Made by a program: the position numbers and the translations under genes. The notes below the pieces were generated by a model, which was not told the origin of the DNA, did not search any database, and saw only the letters and a program-made list of their open reading frames with translations. Positions 34,979-44,531 of a stretch of DNA of 46,520 bases are shown piece by piece (within the stretch, counting starts at the first letter, position 1; each line of letters opens with the position of its first letter). The stretch is from Thermoflexus hugenholtzii JAD2 (GTDB taxonomy: Bacteria; Chloroflexota; Dehalococcoidia; UBA2979): contig CAMDNW010000014.1 in NCBI GenBank assembly GCA_945903275.1, positions 1-46,520 of the forward strand, given 5' to 3'.

Positions 34979-35635
34979 TTACCCGGCCGTGACGGTCTCA
35001 AGCTCACGGAGGAGCCGGCCAGTCACGTCCGATGGATCGCCGGTGCCGTCGACCGGCCGCAGCTTACCTTGCTTCTGGTAGAAGTCCGCCAGTTGTTCTG
35101 TCCACGAGCGGTTCGTGGACAGGCGCGTGGCAACGGTCTCGGGGCGGTCGTCGGCGCGCTGGATGAGCGCGGCACTGCACTTGTCGCATTTACCGGACTG
35201 CTGCGGAGGGCTGCTCAGTTCGTGGTAGATGGCACCACAACTCGGGCAGTTCCAGCGCCCGGTGAGACGAGCCATCAGCAAGTCTTCTGGCACCTGGATG
35301 TAGAGGGCGCCATCGATCTTGCGGCTCTGGCCCTCGAGGGCACGGTCGAGCGCCTCCGCCTGCGGGATGGTGCGGGGGAAGCCGTCGAGCATGATGCCCT
35401 CGGCGGCGTCGGGCTTCGCGATGCGGTCGAGCAACATGCTGATGGTGACCTCGTCGGGCACCAGTTCGCCTCGGGACATGTACTCCTGCGCGCGCTTACC
35501 GAGGCCGGTGCCTTCGGCGGCGGCAGCGCGGAAAAGGTCGCCGGTCGAGATGTGCAGCAGGCCAAGGCGTTGCGCGAGCAGTTGCGCCTGCGTGCCCTTA
35601 CCAGCACCCGGGAGGCCGAGCAGAATGAGTTGCAT
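34979..35635 (-). CDS. adk: Adenylate kinase (zinc LID type)
   Basis: It interconverts ATP + AMP and 2 ADP. The 218-aa protein starts MQLILLGLPGAGKGTQAQLL (P-loop). It has ISTGDLFRAA and LDGFPRTIPQAEAL. The long-form LID carries four Cys (WNCPSCGAIY and GKCDKCSAAL), the zinc type of Gram-positives and many thermophiles. The ATG overlaps the secY stop by one base (TAATG); upstream frame extension runs through secY and was rejected. Confidence 0.97.
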   Translation of the reverse strand: MQLILLGLPGAGKGTQAQLLAQRLGLLHISTGDLFRAAAAEGTGLGKRAQEYMSRGELVPDEVTISMLLDRIAKPDAAEGIMLDGFPRTIPQAEALDRALEGQSRKIDGALYIQVPEDLLMARLTGRWNCPSCGAIYHELSSPPQQSGKCDKCSAALIQRADDRPETVATRLSTNRSWTEQLADFYQKQGKLRPVDGTGDPSDVTGRLLRELETVTAG

Positions 35636-36972
35636 TACGAGATAAACCCTTCGTAATTGCGCATCATCATCTGGGCCTCGACCTGCCGCATGGTGTCGAG
35701 GACAACGCCGACGATTATCAGCAGGCCGGCGGCGCTGATCTGCACCGCCTGCACACCCGTGAGCGCGGTCGCGAAGTACGGAATCACAGACACTAGGCCC
35801 AAGAAGATCGCACCACCCCACGTGATGCGAATGAGCACCCGCATCACGTACTCCTGCGTGGGACGTCCCGGACGGATACCGGGAATGAACCCGCCCTGCC
35901 GCTGGAGGTTCTCGGCGAGGTTTTGCTGCTGGAACACGACGAGCGTGTAGAAGAAGGAGAACATCATCACGAGCAGAAACACGAACAGCCAGTAGATTGG
36001 CGCGGCTGGCGACAGCACACGGGCGATGAACTCCGACGCGGTGCGAATCCAAGCGACATCAACGGTCTGCGCCATGAACTGGAAGAACACCGGCGGGAAA
36101 ATCATGATCGAGAAGGCGAAGATCAAAGGCACCATGCCCGCCGAGTTCACGCGCAACGGAATGTGCGTCTGACCCTGCTGGCGGTACATCCGGCCGCCTC
36201 GAATAGTCGAGCGGGCGTACTGCACGGGGATGCGGCGCTGCGCTTCCTGCACCCAGACGATGGACGCGACCAGCACGATGGCGATGAGCGCGAGCAGCAC
36301 GAAGCCAGAGATCGCCACGCTGGTGCCGGTCAGCAGGCCGCCGCCGAGCAATGAGGGCATACCGGCGACGATGCCGGCGAAGATCAGCAGTGAGATGCCG
36401 TTGCCGATCCCCTGCTCCGTGATCAACTCACCCAGCCAGACGAGGAACATGGTTCCCGCGACCATCGAGAAGATCGAAGCTACGGTAATCAGCGCCTCAC
36501 CGGCCCCGAAGCCGATCTCGCTGATGCCGCCGAGTTGCTGGATGAGGAGCAACTGCGCGTATGCCTGCACCGCGGCGAGAGGCACCGTCATCCAGTGAGT
36601 GATGATCTGGACGCGTTGGCGGCCCGACTCACCTTCCTGCGAGAGGGCTTGCAGGCGCGGAATCAACGGCACGGCGAGCTGCATGATGATCGAGGCTGTG
36701 ATGTACGGATAGACGCCAAGCGCCGCCACCGACAGGTTGCGAAGCGCACCGCCGGAAAAGATGTTCAGGAAGCCGAGGATCGCGTTGTTATCGAACGTCT
36801 CGCGGAGCCGTTCGGTATCGACGTTCGGCAGCGGGATGTGCGCCACGAAGCGGAAGATAATCAGCATCGCCACCATGAAGAGCACCTTGCGGCGCACTTC
36901 CGGCTGTGCGAAGGCTTCGTAGCCTGCCTGAAGCAGTTGCGGACGCCGCGACGGCTGCTGACTGGTGGTCAC
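35635..36972 (-). CDS. secY: Protein translocase subunit SecY
   Basis: The 445-aa pore protein of the SecYEG translocon, with about ten TM helices. Visible family segments include RFVAHIPLPNVDTERLRETF, the plug-region start GGALRNLSVAALGVYPYITA, ASIIMQLAVPLIPRLQALSQ and the cytoplasmic-loop motif GGFIPGIRPGRPTQEYV. Length is normal. It starts with GTG 6 bp after rplO. Confidence 0.97.
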   Translation of the reverse strand: MTTSQQPSRRPQLLQAGYEAFAQPEVRRKVLFMVAMLIIFRFVAHIPLPNVDTERLRETFDNNAILGFLNIFSGGALRNLSVAALGVYPYITASIIMQLAVPLIPRLQALSQEGESGRQRVQIITHWMTVPLAAVQAYAQLLLIQQLGGISEIGFGAGEALITVASIFSMVAGTMFLVWLGELITEQGIGNGISLLIFAGIVAGMPSLLGGGLLTGTSVAISGFVLLALIAIVLVASIVWVQEAQRRIPVQYARSTIRGGRMYRQQGQTHIPLRVNSAGMVPLIFAFSIMIFPPVFFQFMAQTVDVAWIRTASEFIARVLSPAAPIYWLFVFLLVMMFSFFYTLVVFQQQNLAENLQRQGGFIPGIRPGRPTQEYVMRVLIRITWGGAIFLGLVSVIPYFATALTGVQAVQISAAGLLIIVGVVLDTMRQVEAQMMMRNYEGFIS

Positions 36973-36978
36973 GCGGAG

Positions 36979-37497
36979 CTACTCCTGCCCCGCCGTCGCC
37001 GACTGCTGCTGCTGCTTGCGGCGATGAATGCGGTTCCGGATATGCACCTGGACCGGCGCGGTCTCCTCGAAAGAGCCACCAGCGTCGGTGATCGCGGTCT
37101 TGGCGGCATCGGACAGCCGCGGCGCGATGATGGTCAGCGCGTGCTCAAGCGTGCCATAGGCCAGCACCTTGAACGGCGCACCAGGGGCATCAATGAGGCC
37201 AACCGCCGCGAGAGCGGGGCCGTCGACCGACGAGCCAGCGGGGAAGCGGCGACCGAGTTCACCGACGTTGACTGCCTGGAACTCGACTCGTGCGAAGTTG
37301 CGGAAACCGCGCTTGTGGCCCAACCGCCGGATGAGCGGCATCTGGCCGCCTTCGAAGCCGGGGCGAACCGTGTTGCGGGCGTTCTGACCCTTGCGGCCAC
37401 GGCCACCATAGGTGCCCTGACCGGACGCTTGACCACGCCCGACACGCTTCTTCGCGTGACGGGCGCCATCGGACTGACGGATCGTGTGCTGTTCCAC
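36979..37497 (-). CDS. rplO: 50S ribosomal protein L15
   Basis: A 172-aa ribosomal protein with KKRVGRGQASGQGTYGGRGR, FEGGQMPLIRRLGHKRGFRN and a C-terminal ITDAGGSFEETAP. It is about 25 residues longer than usual because of a Lys/Arg/Gln-rich C-terminal tail. It starts at a GTG that overlaps the rpmD stop (TAGTG). Confidence 0.97.
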   Translation of the reverse strand: MEQHTIRQSDGARHAKKRVGRGQASGQGTYGGRGRKGQNARNTVRPGFEGGQMPLIRRLGHKRGFRNFARVEFQAVNVGELGRRFPAGSSVDGPALAAVGLIDAPGAPFKVLAYGTLEHALTIIAPRLSDAAKTAITDAGGSFEETAPVQVHIRNRIHRRKQQQQSATAGQE

Positions 37498-37679
37498 TAC
37501 TCGACTTCTTCCACCGTCACCAGATGACGGACCTTGCGGGCCATGCCGCGAATGGTGCGATTGTCCTCGTGCTCGACGGTCTCGTGCATACGGTGCAGAC
37601 CCAGCGCGCGGACGGTACGCTTCTGGTCATCGGCATAGCCGATGGATGACTTTGTCCAGGTGATGCGCAGTTTGCTCAT
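37497..37679 (-). CDS. rpmD: 50S ribosomal protein L30
   Basis: A 60-aa ribosomal protein: KLRITWTKSSIGYADDQKRT then VRALGLHRMHETVEHEDNRT and IRGMARKVRHLVTVEEV. Length and ferredoxin-like fold are standard. It overlaps its neighbours rpsE and rplO by one base on each side. Confidence 0.97.
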   Translation of the reverse strand: MSKLRITWTKSSIGYADDQKRTVRALGLHRMHETVEHEDNRTIRGMARKVRHLVTVEEVE

Positions 37680-38221
37680 CAGGAGGCTCCCACCATCGCG
37701 CGGCGAGCCGCGACGACTTCGGCCGGATGCCGCAAGCCCTTGAGGCCTTCAAGCGTCGCGCGCACCACGTTCACTGGGTTGCTTGAACCGAGCGACTTGG
37801 TCAGTACGTCCTTGACGCCCGCCGCCTCCATCACCGCGCGCACCGCGCCACCAGCGATGAGGCCAGTACCAGCGGACGCGGGACGCATCACGACCTGCGA
37901 CGCCTTGTATCGCGAGACCGTGTCGTGTGCGATCGTGCCCTCACGCATGGGCACCTGAATCATTGAGCGGCGCGCGATCACGCCACCCTTGCGGATGGCC
38001 TCCGGCACTTCGTTGGCGCGGCCCATGCCGAAGCCGACCCGGCCAGCACCATCACCGACTACGACGATCGCGGTGAAGGAGAAGCGACGCCCGCCCTTCA
38101 CCACCTTGGCGACGCGGTTGATGAACACGACCTTCTCAATAAAGTCGCTGCCCCCATCGTCATCGCGACGGCGATCCCGGCGCGGACCTCGGTCGCGGTC
38201 GCCACCACGCTGTTGCACCAT
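37679..38221 (-). CDS. rpsE: 30S ribosomal protein S5
   Basis: A 180-aa ribosomal protein with [40 protein letters not shown] and [20 protein letters not shown]. The N-terminal tail is rich in Arg/Asp/Gly ([20 protein letters not shown]). It overlaps rplR and rpmD by one base each (TGATG junctions). Confidence 0.98.
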   Translation of the reverse strand: MVQQRGGDRDRGPRRDRRRDDDGGSDFIEKVVFINRVAKVVKGGRRFSFTAIVVVGDGAGRVGFGMGRANEVPEAIRKGGVIARRSMIQVPMREGTIAHDTVSRYKASQVVMRPASAGTGLIAGGAVRAVMEAAGVKDVLTKSLGSSNPVNVVRATLEGLKGLRHPAEVVAARRAMVGAS

Positions 38222-38580
38222 CAGAACACCAGCCCTTCTTCGCGGGCCGCTTCGGCCAGAGCCTTCACCCGGCCGGCGTAGGCGAACCCGCCGCGGTCGA
38301 ATACGACCGCATCGAGGCCTGCCTTACGCGCACGCTGCGCGAGCAGCGCGCCCACCTTGCGGGCACGCTCGGTCTTGGTTCCATCGTCGCCGCGCAACAC
38401 CACCTCGAGATCCGAAGCCTGCGCGAGCGTGCAGCCAGCACGGTCATCAATGACCTGCGCGTAGATATGCTGCGCGGAGCGGAACACCGCCAGCCGCGGG
38501 CGCTCGGAGGTGCCGGCCACCTTCTTGCGGAGCCGCGTGTGACGGCGAATACGTGAGGCTCGCATCGATTCGACAGCCAT
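38221..38580 (-). CDS. rplR: 50S ribosomal protein L18
   Basis: A 119-aa 5S rRNA-binding protein with [35 protein letters not shown] and [21 protein letters not shown] chose ATG 38580, 7 bp after the rplF stop, giving normal length. The longer frame to 38703 lies inside rplF and encodes an unrelated Arg/Ser-rich stretch. Confidence 0.97.
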   Translation of the reverse strand: MAVESMRASRIRRHTRLRKKVAGTSERPRLAVFRSAQHIYAQVIDDRAGCTLAQASDLEVVLRGDDGTKTERARKVGALLAQRARKAGLDAVVFDRGGFAYAGRVKALAEAAREEGLVF

Positions 38581-38587
38581 CGTCGTC

Positions 38588-39124
38588 CTACCGTCCGGTC
38601 TTCCCGGCCTTGCGCCGGACCACTTCGCCCTGGTAGCGGATGCCCTTGCCTCGGTACGGCTCGGGCGGTCGCTGCTTCCGGATGAGCGCGGCCTGCTGGC
38701 CAACTACTTGCTTATCAATGCCGACCACGTGCAGACGAGTCGGCGTCTCTACCTCGAACACTGCACCAGCGAGCGGCTGCATTTCGACGGGGTGTGAGTA
38801 GCCGACGTTGAGCAGGAGATTCTGGCCTCGGAGCTCGGCGCGGTAGCCAGTACCTTGGATTTCGAGCGACTTACGGAAGCCGGCCGAGACGCCAGTGATC
38901 ATGTTCGCCAGCAGCGCACGCGTCAGGCCGTGCAATGCACGGTGCGAGGGTGCGTTGGACGGACGGGTCACGACGACGACGCCCTCATCGAGCGTGGCCG
39001 AGATCGACGGGTGAATATCGTGTTCGAGAAAGCCTCGCGGCCCCTGGACACGGGCGTGTTGTCCGTCGAGCGTCACCTGGACGCCATCGGGAACGGGAAT
39101 CGGGAGCCTGCCTACGCGCGACAT
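38588..39124 (-). CDS. rplF: 50S ribosomal protein L6
   Basis: A 178-aa protein near the factor-binding site. It starts [20 protein letters not shown] and has [40 protein letters not shown] and the C-terminal [20 protein letters not shown]. Length is normal. It is 9 bp after rpsH. Confidence 0.98.
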   Translation of the reverse strand: MSRVGRLPIPVPDGVQVTLDGQHARVQGPRGFLEHDIHPSISATLDEGVVVVTRPSNAPSHRALHGLTRALLANMITGVSAGFRKSLEIQGTGYRAELRGQNLLLNVGYSHPVEMQPLAGAVFEVETPTRLHVVGIDKQVVGQQAALIRKQRPPEPYRGKGIRYQGEVVRRKAGKTGR

Positions 39125-39133
39125 CGTCGACTC

Positions 39134-39532
39134 CTACCAGACGTAACAGATCACTTCGCCGCCGACTTTTTCACGCCAAGCCTCTTGACCTGACATGACG
39201 CCGAGCGAAGTGCTCATGATCGCGACCCCGAGGCCACCGTAGACCCTCGGAATCTCACCTTTGTTCACGTACACACGCAGGCCCGGGCGGGAGACGCGGC
39301 GGATACCCGCCAGCGTCGCCTTGCGGTCCTGGCGGTAGTTCAGTCTGAGGCGCAGATAGTGCCTGGCGCCCTCGGACTCTTCGGTGTACCCGCCGATGTA
39401 GCCCTCGCGTTGCAGCACATCGGCAACGGAACGCTTCACATTGGAGGCGGGGACGCGCACGGACTCATGCCGCGCGTTGACCGCGTTCCGGATACGGGTG
39501 CACATGTCTGCCAGCGGGTCCGACATACTCAT
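39134..39532 (-). CDS. rpsH: 30S ribosomal protein S8
   Basis: A 132-aa 16S-binding protein with DPLADMCTRIRNAVNARHES, VKRSVADVLQREGYIGGYT and the C-terminal VYGGLGVAIMSTSLGVMSG, EAWREKVGGEVICYVW. Length is normal. S8 often represses its own operon by binding the mRNA near rplE; no such site was checked here. Confidence 0.98.
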   Translation of the reverse strand: MSMSDPLADMCTRIRNAVNARHESVRVPASNVKRSVADVLQREGYIGGYTEESEGARHYLRLRLNYRQDRKATLAGIRRVSRPGLRVYVNKGEIPRVYGGLGVAIMSTSLGVMSGQEAWREKVGGEVICYVW

Positions 39533-39579
39533 GCTGTCACAGCCTACCTTCCGCCTGTGTTTCGGCTAGCGATCGCCGA

Positions 39580-39783
39580 CTACCAGGAGGACTTCTTCAC
39601 GCCCGGGAGTTTGCCTTGGTTTGCGAGGGACCGGAAGCAGATCCGGCACATGCCGAACTGCCGCATGAACCCGCGCGGACGGCCACACGGACGGTCACCC
39701 CACATCACTGTGCAGCGACTCCGGGTGCGCTCCTTGTATTTGCGCAACCGCGTCGATTTGACGATCTGCGACATTTTCGCCAT
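39580..39783 (-). CDS. rpsN: 30S ribosomal protein S14, zinc type with enlarged first knuckle
   Basis: A 67-aa type Z S14. The usual 61-aa form has two CxxC pairs. Here the second pair is normal (C46 and C49 in [12 protein letters not shown]) and the C33-x12-C46 spacing is kept. The first pair is C24-x8-C33 ([18 protein letters not shown]), six residues longer. The coding DNA in this loop holds a near tandem 12-mer, GTGACCGTCCGT then GTGGCCGTCCGC, a possible origin of the insertion. The rest ([27 protein letters not shown]) is canonical. Confidence 0.95.
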   Translation of the reverse strand: MAKMSQIVKSTRLRKYKERTRSRCTVMWGDRPCGRPRGFMRQFGMCRICFRSLANQGKLPGVKKSSW

Positions 39784-39803
39784 GCGGGCTCCCGTATTCC
39801 TAG

Positions 39804-40361
39804 CTACTTGGTAAACGGCATGCCGAGTAACTCGAGCAGCCGCTTACCTTCTTCGTCGGTGCGCGCGGTGGTGATCACATTGATCTGCATCCCGCGCACC
39901 CGCTCGACCTGATCGAACGTCACTTCTGGAAAGATAATTTGCTCCGTCAGGCCAAGCGCGTAGTTACCGCGCCCGTCGAACGCATTCGCCGACACGCCGC
40001 GAAAGTCGCGCACCCGAGGGAGTGCGACATTCATTAGGCGGTCAAGAAACTCCCACATCCGGTCGCCCCGCAGCGTCATCGAGACACCAATAGGGTTGCC
40101 CTCGCGCAGTTTGAAGTTCGAAATGGCTTTCTTGGCGCGGTTCACGACCGGGCGCTGACCGGTAATCGCTTGGAGATCGGTGCTTGCCGACTCCACCGCA
40201 CGGCCGTTGGTCAGCGCCTCGCCGAGGCCGATGTTCACACTGACCTTCGTCAGCGTGGGCACCTGCATCGGGTTCTGGTATCCAAACTCGCGCTTCAGCA
40301 CATCGACGATCTCGTCGCGGTAGCGCTGCTTCAGTGTTGGCAGAAGCGTCGCAGTCGTCAT
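39804..40361 (-). CDS. rplE: 50S ribosomal protein L5
   Basis: A 185-aa 5S rRNA-binding protein. Motifs are [40 protein letters not shown] and [21 protein letters not shown] chose ATG 40361, which overlaps the rplX stop (ATGA) and gives normal length; the frame extension to 40391 adds ten residues inside rplX. Confidence 0.98.
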   Translation of the reverse strand: MTTATLLPTLKQRYRDEIVDVLKREFGYQNPMQVPTLTKVSVNIGLGEALTNGRAVESASTDLQAITGQRPVVNRAKKAISNFKLREGNPIGVSMTLRGDRMWEFLDRLMNVALPRVRDFRGVSANAFDGRGNYALGLTEQIIFPEVTFDQVERVRGMQINVITTARTDEEGKRLLELLGMPFTK

Positions 40362-40678
40362 CAGTCGATCGCCTCTCTGCACGCCTTGCAAACGCGCACC
40401 TTGCGGCCATCTTCGAGGTGCTTGAAGCCGACCCGCACCGCCTTGGTGCAGGACGGACAGACTACCTGCACGTTGGACACGTGCAACGGCGCCTCAATCT
40501 CGACGATCGCCGAGCTCTCGGTCATCGTGCGCTGGCGGCGGTGCCGCTTCGCGATATTGAGACCGGCTACCACGACGCGCTGCTCCTTGACGAGCACCGA
40601 ACGCACCTGGCCGCGCTTGCCGCGATCCTTGCCCGTGTTGATCTCCACGGTGTCATCACGCTTCACCCGGGCAGCCAT
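40361..40678 (-). CDS. rplX: 50S ribosomal protein L24
   Basis: A 105-aa ribosomal protein. The KOW motif [20 protein letters not shown] is near the N-terminus and [11 protein letters not shown] follows. The C-terminal half has two Cys pairs ([14 protein letters not shown] and [12 protein letters not shown]) that probably bind zinc. It overlaps rplN by one base (TAATG) and rplE by four. Confidence 0.98.
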   Translation of the reverse strand: MAARVKRDDTVEINTGKDRGKRGQVRSVLVKEQRVVVAGLNIAKRHRRQRTMTESSAIVEIEAPLHVSNVQVVCPSCTKAVRVGFKHLEDGRKVRVCKACREAID

Positions 40679-41049
40679 TACAGCACCTCCGGGGCGAGCG
40701 AGACGATGCGCATGAACTCCCGGTCGCGCAGTTCACGCGCGACGGGGCCGAAGATGCGGGTGCCTCGAGGGTTGCCAGCTTTATCGGCCAACAGCACTGC
40801 GGCGTTCTCATCGAACTTGATGGAGGAGCCGTCAGCTCGCGAAATGGAGTGCGCAGTGCGCACGACCACGGCGCGGACGACTTCGCCCTTCTTCACATTG
40901 CTGTTCGGTTGGGCTTCTTTGACGCTGGCGATGATCGTGTCGCCAACACCGGCGTAGCGGCGGCGTGAGCCGCCGAGCACACGGATGCAGAGCAACTCGC
41001 GCGCGCCTGTGTTGTCGGCGACCTTCAGCCGGCTTTGCTGCTGGATCAT
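40678..41049 (-). CDS. rplN: 50S ribosomal protein L14
   Basis: A 123-aa ribosomal protein starting [20 protein letters not shown]. It has [40 protein letters not shown] and the C-terminal [18 protein letters not shown]. Length is normal. Its ATG overlaps the rpsQ stop (ATGA). Confidence 0.98.
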   Translation of the reverse strand: MIQQQSRLKVADNTGARELLCIRVLGGSRRRYAGVGDTIIASVKEAQPNSNVKKGEVVRAVVVRTAHSISRADGSSIKFDENAAVLLADKAGNPRGTRIFGPVARELRDREFMRIVSLAPEVL

Positions 41050-41438
41050 GCCTGTGCCTGCTCCCCGCCAGCAGGTGCTGCTGGCGACTCGCTGCCGCTT
41101 TCAGCGGCATGTGCCGCGGATCGCTGCATCTCCGTCACGAGCGTTGCGTCGATCGATGTCGCTGCGACATCGGCGACCTGGCGCTCGACGATGACCTCGA
41201 CGAGCCGCCAACGCTTGGTCTTGCTGATTGGCCGACATTCCTCGATACGCACGAGGTCGCCGAGCGTCGCGGTGTTTTCCGGGTCGTGCACGGGGTAACG
41301 CTTGGTCGTCCGGATGACCTTGTGGTACAGCCGGTGTGGCGCCGCGCGCGCAATCGACACGATGATCGTCTGGTCGCCCTTGTCGGACACGACAGTACCG
41401 ACGCGCGACTTACGATTGACAGGCCGTGCCTCGACCAT
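41046..41438 (-). CDS. rpsQ: 30S ribosomal protein S17 with C-terminal extension
   Basis: A 130-aa protein. The OB-fold core (residues about 1-90) has [39 protein letters not shown] and [21 protein letters not shown]17 is normally 80-90 aa. The extra 40 residues are Ala/Ser/Glu-rich with no recognisable fold ([15 protein letters not shown] at the end). No frameshift explains the tail: the ATGA overlap with rplN fixes the stop. Confidence 0.96.
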   Translation of the reverse strand: MVEARPVNRKSRVGTVVSDKGDQTIIVSIARAAPHRLYHKVIRTTKRYPVHDPENTATLGDLVRIEECRPISKTKRWRLVEVIVERQVADVAATSIDATLVTEMQRSAAHAAESGSESPAAPAGGEQAQA

Positions 41439-41441
41439 CGG

Positions 41442-41672
41442 TTACCCCTCGTTCCCCGCGCCGCCTGCGGCCGTGAGGATCGCCCGTTCCCGGACGAGTG
41501 TCTTCAAGCGCGCAATGTGCTTCTTTGCTTTCCGCACCTGCGAGACATCCGCAAGCTGACGCGTGGCGGATTGGAAGCGCAGGTTGAACAGAGCCTGATG
41601 CGCGGACTCCAAATCCGCGTTCAGTTCTGCTTCTGTGCGAGCCCGCAGATCGCGGTTTTCCTGAGCCGTCAC
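41442..41672 (-). CDS. rpmC: 50S ribosomal protein L29
   Basis: A 76-aa two-helix ribosomal protein near the exit tunnel. Motifs are [40 protein letters not shown] and [14 protein letters not shown]. The GTG start overlaps the rplP stop (GTGA). Confidence 0.97.
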   Translation of the reverse strand: MTAQENRDLRARTEAELNADLESAHQALFNLRFQSATRQLADVSQVRKAKKHIARLKTLVRERAILTAAGGAGNEG

Positions 41673-42088
41673 TGGATTGTCTCCTCGCGCCCGATGACCT
41701 TTGTGTCCACCGGCAGCTTGTGGTGCGCGCGGCGGAACGCCTCGCGTACAGCTACCTCGGTCACACCGGCCACCTCAAACATCACGCGGCCACGCTTCAC
41801 GACCGCGACCCAGTGGTCAGGCGGTCCCTTGCCCTTGCCCATGCGCGTCTCGACGGGCTTCTTGGTCACCGGCTTGTCGGGGAAGATGCGAATCCACACC
41901 TTGCCGCCGCGCCGCAGCGACCCTGTGATCGCGCGCCGCGCCGACTCGATCTGACGCGAATCCACCCATGCCGTTGTCTGCGCCTGCAGGCCCCACTCGC
42001 CAAAGGCGACTGAGTTGCCCGTATGCGCAGCACCGGCCCGGCGGCCGCGATGCTGTTTGCGGTACTTGACGCGCCGCGGCATCAGCAT
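41669..42088 (-). CDS. rplP: 50S ribosomal protein L16
   Basis: A 139-aa ribosomal protein with [40 protein letters not shown] and [20 protein letters not shown]. An ATG two codons upstream of the canonical MPRR start (42082) is used here; either is possible. It is 4 bp after rpsC. Confidence 0.98.
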   Translation of the reverse strand: MLMPRRVKYRKQHRGRRAGAAHTGNSVAFGEWGLQAQTTAWVDSRQIESARRAITGSLRRGGKVWIRIFPDKPVTKKPVETRMGKGKGPPDHWVAVVKRGRVMFEVAGVTEVAVREAFRRAHHKLPVDTKVIGREETIQ

Positions 42089-42092
42089 GGCG

Positions 42093-42761
42093 CTACTCCG
42101 TCACTTCCGCGCCAGCGATTGCCAGCGGGTTATCGTTGGGGCCGATGTCGCCCTTGTAGATCCAGCACTTCACGCCGATCTGGCCGAAGGTGGTGTGCGC
42201 CTCCTGCAGGCCGTAGTCGATATCGGCGCGCAGCGTGTGCAACGGCACGCGGCCCTGCATCTCGGCCTCGGAGCGGGACATTTCGGAGCCGCCGAGGCGG
42301 CCGGAGATGCGCACGCGGCAGCCGAGCGCGCCGCGCTGCATGGTGCGCTGCACGGCCTGCTTCATGGCGCGGCGGAAGGCGACGCGGCGCTCCAGCTGGT
42401 CAGCAACGGAACGGGCGACCAGTTGAGCGTCGAGTTCGGGGACGCGAATCTCCTCGATGTTCAGGCGCACGCGGCGCTCGGTCGCACGCTCCAGTGAACC
42501 GCGAAGGTTCTCCACGTTCTGCCCACCGCGCCCGATGACGATGCCAGGCTTGGCCGTGCGCACCGTCAGGTTCAACTGATTCGCGTTGCGGTCGATCATG
42601 ATTCCGGAGATCCCGGCGTCCGGGAGCAACTTCATCACGAGGCGACGCAGGCGCATGTCTTCCTGAACCAGCGTTGCGTATTCACGCTCGCTGAACCACT
42701 TGGACTGCCAGTCTTTCGTTATGCCGACGCGGAACCCGTAGGGGTGTACTTTGCGCCCCAT
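42093..42761 (-). CDS. rpsC: 30S ribosomal protein S3
   Basis: A 222-aa protein with [20 protein letters not shown], the KH-domain motif [19 protein letters not shown] and [20 protein letters not shown]. The C-terminus [20 protein letters not shown] is normal. The start overlaps the rplV stop by one base (TAATG). Confidence 0.98.
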   Translation of the reverse strand: MGRKVHPYGFRVGITKDWQSKWFSEREYATLVQEDMRLRRLVMKLLPDAGISGIMIDRNANQLNLTVRTAKPGIVIGRGGQNVENLRGSLERATERRVRLNIEEIRVPELDAQLVARSVADQLERRVAFRRAMKQAVQRTMQRGALGCRVRISGRLGGSEMSRSEAEMQGRVPLHTLRADIDYGLQEAHTTFGQIGVKCWIYKGDIGPNDNPLAIAGAEVTE

Positions 42762-43102
42762 TAGAAGCCCTCGTTCCCCTCAACCACGATTTCGATGTGT
42801 GCGCTGCGCTTCAGCACTTGTGTGGCCCGGCCACGCGACCGCGCCCGGAAGCGCTTCAGCGTGCGGGCGTCGTCCGCCACCGCCCGTTTCACCGTGAGGC
42901 GATCCGGGTTGAGGTTGTAGTTGTTCTCCGCGTTCGCGACGGCGGACTTCACAGCTTTGAGCACGATCTTCGCGCAAGGCTGCTGCAAGAACTCGAGCAC
43001 CGAGACCGCCTGCTGCACCGGCAGCCCACGAATCTGGGCGAGCACGAGCCGCACCTTGCGCGGCGAGATCGGCTGGTCATTGGCGACTGCGCGCGCTTCC
43101 AT
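42761..43102 (-). CDS. rplV: 50S ribosomal protein L22
   Basis: A 113-aa protein lining the exit tunnel. Motifs are PRKVRLVLAQIRGLPVQQAV, VLKAVKSAVANAENNYNLNP and the extended hairpin RFRARSRGRATQVLKRSAHI. Length is normal. It overlaps rpsS by one base (TGATG). Confidence 0.97.
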   Translation of the reverse strand: MEARAVANDQPISPRKVRLVLAQIRGLPVQQAVSVLEFLQQPCAKIVLKAVKSAVANAENNYNLNPDRLTVKRAVADDARTLKRFRARSRGRATQVLKRSAHIEIVVEGNEGF

Positions 43103-43386
43103 CAGCGAGACCTCGATGTCGTCTCGGACTTGCCGCGGTGACCGCGGAACGTCCGGGTGAATGCGAACTCGCCGAGCTTGTGCCCGACCATGTTCTCGGT
43201 GCAGAACACCGGGACGTGCCGCCGGCCGTCGTGCACCGCGATCGTGAGGCCCACGAACTCGGGCATGATGGTCGATGCGCGCGACCAGGTGCGGATTGCC
43301 TGCTTGTTGCCGGACCGCTGCACAGCCTCGACTTTTTGCATGAGGCTGGCCTCGATGAACGGGCCCTTCTTCGTGCTTCGCGACAT
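43102..43386 (-). CDS. rpsS: 30S ribosomal protein S19
   Basis: A 94-aa head protein starting [20 protein letters not shown]. It has [20 protein letters not shown] and [20 protein letters not shown]. Length is normal. It follows rplB by 6 bp. Confidence 0.98.
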   Translation of the reverse strand: MSRSTKKGPFIEASLMQKVEAVQRSGNKQAIRTWSRASTIMPEFVGLTIAVHDGRRHVPVFCTENMVGHKLGEFAFTRTFRGHRGKSETTSRSR

Positions 43387-43392
43387 GGCGCG

Positions 43393-44229
43393 TTACCTCC
43401 GGCCCTTGCTGCGGCGGCGCTGGATCATGCCGTCAGTGCGCTTGTTGTTGCGCGTGCGATACCCGAGCGCCGGCTTACCCCACGGTGTCTTAGGGCCGGG
43501 CATACCGATGGATGCCTTACCTTCACCACCACCGTGCGGGTGGTCAACGGGGTTCATCACCGAACCACGCACCTGCGGGCGGCGACCGCGATGCCGCGTG
43601 CGCCCCGCCTTACCGAGCTTGAGGAGCGCGTGCTCGACATTGCCGACGCTACCGACGGTTGCCAGGCATTCATCCGAGACGTAGCGCATTTCGCCAGAAG
43701 GCAGCCGCAACAGTGCGCGACCGTTCTCCTTCGCCATCAACTGGATACTCGTACCAGCGGCGCGGCCCATCTGGGCGCCTCGACCCGGCTGCAGCTCGAC
43801 GTTGTGCACGGTCGTACCAAGCGGGAGCGCCGAGAGCGGAAGCGTGTTGCCAGAGACGATCGGCACATCCGGGCCGGCCGCGACGACCTGACCGACGGAG
43901 GAGCCCAACGGAGCCACGATGTAGCGCTTGTCGCCATCGACGTAGTGGACAAGCGCGATACGGGCGCTGCGCCCGGGATCGTACTCAATCGCCGCGACCT
44001 TGCCGGGCACACCGGTCTTGTCACGGCGAAAGTCGATGATGCGAATCTTGCGCTTCGCGCCACCGCCACGGTGACGGATGGTGATGCTGCCGCTGTTGCT
44101 GCGGCCGGCGCGCTGCTTCTTGGGGAGGAGCAGGCTCTTCTCCGGTGTGCGCTTCGTAATCTCCTCAAAGGAGAATCCGGTGGCGCCACGGCGGCCGGGG
44201 GAGGTAGGACGGAATACGCGTACCGGCAT
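43393..44229 (-). CDS. rplB: 50S ribosomal protein L2
   Basis: A 278-aa core 23S-binding protein needed for peptidyl transferase assembly. Motifs are [40 protein letters not shown] and [20 protein letters not shown], which includes the conserved HPHGGG. I chose ATG 44229 ([15 protein letters not shown]), 2 bp after rplW; a longer frame lies inside rplW. Confidence 0.98.
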   Translation of the reverse strand: MPVRVFRPTSPGRRGATGFSFEEITKRTPEKSLLLPKKQRAGRSNSGSITIRHRGGGAKRKIRIIDFRRDKTGVPGKVAAIEYDPGRSARIALVHYVDGDKRYIVAPLGSSVGQVVAAGPDVPIVSGNTLPLSALPLGTTVHNVELQPGRGAQMGRAAGTSIQLMAKENGRALLRLPSGEMRYVSDECLATVGSVGNVEHALLKLGKAGRTRHRGRRPQVRGSVMNPVDHPHGGGEGKASIGMPGPKTPWGKPALGYRTRNNKRTDGMIQRRRSKGRR

Positions 44230-44231
44230 CG

Positions 44232-44528
44232 CTAAATCCCCTCGAAGACCTGGATTTGCTCGCCGGGTTGCAGCGTCACGATGGCCTTCTTCCAAGAGGC
44301 CTGCGTGCCACGCGAGGTGCCCGTGCGCTTGGTCTTGCCCCGGACGTGCATGGTGTTCACTTCGACCACATGCACGTTGAACGCCATTTCGACCGCTGTG
44401 GCGATCTGCGGTTTGTTCGCGCCGAGCGCGACCTCGAAGACATACTTGCCCACCGCACTGAGCATGGTGGACTTCTCAGTCACCAGCGGGCGGCGAAGCA
44501 CCTCGTACGGATGAATGGCTTTCGGCAT
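44232..44528 (-). CDS. rplW: 50S ribosomal protein L23
   Basis: A 98-aa exit-tunnel protein that docks trigger factor and SRP. It has [40 protein letters not shown] and [20 protein letters not shown]. Length is normal. It is 3 bp after rplD. Confidence 0.98.
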   Translation of the reverse strand: MPKAIHPYEVLRRPLVTEKSTMLSAVGKYVFEVALGANKPQIATAVEMAFNVHVVEVNTMHVRGKTKRTGTSRGTQASWKKAIVTLQPGEQIQVFEGI

Positions 44529-44531
44529 CGC

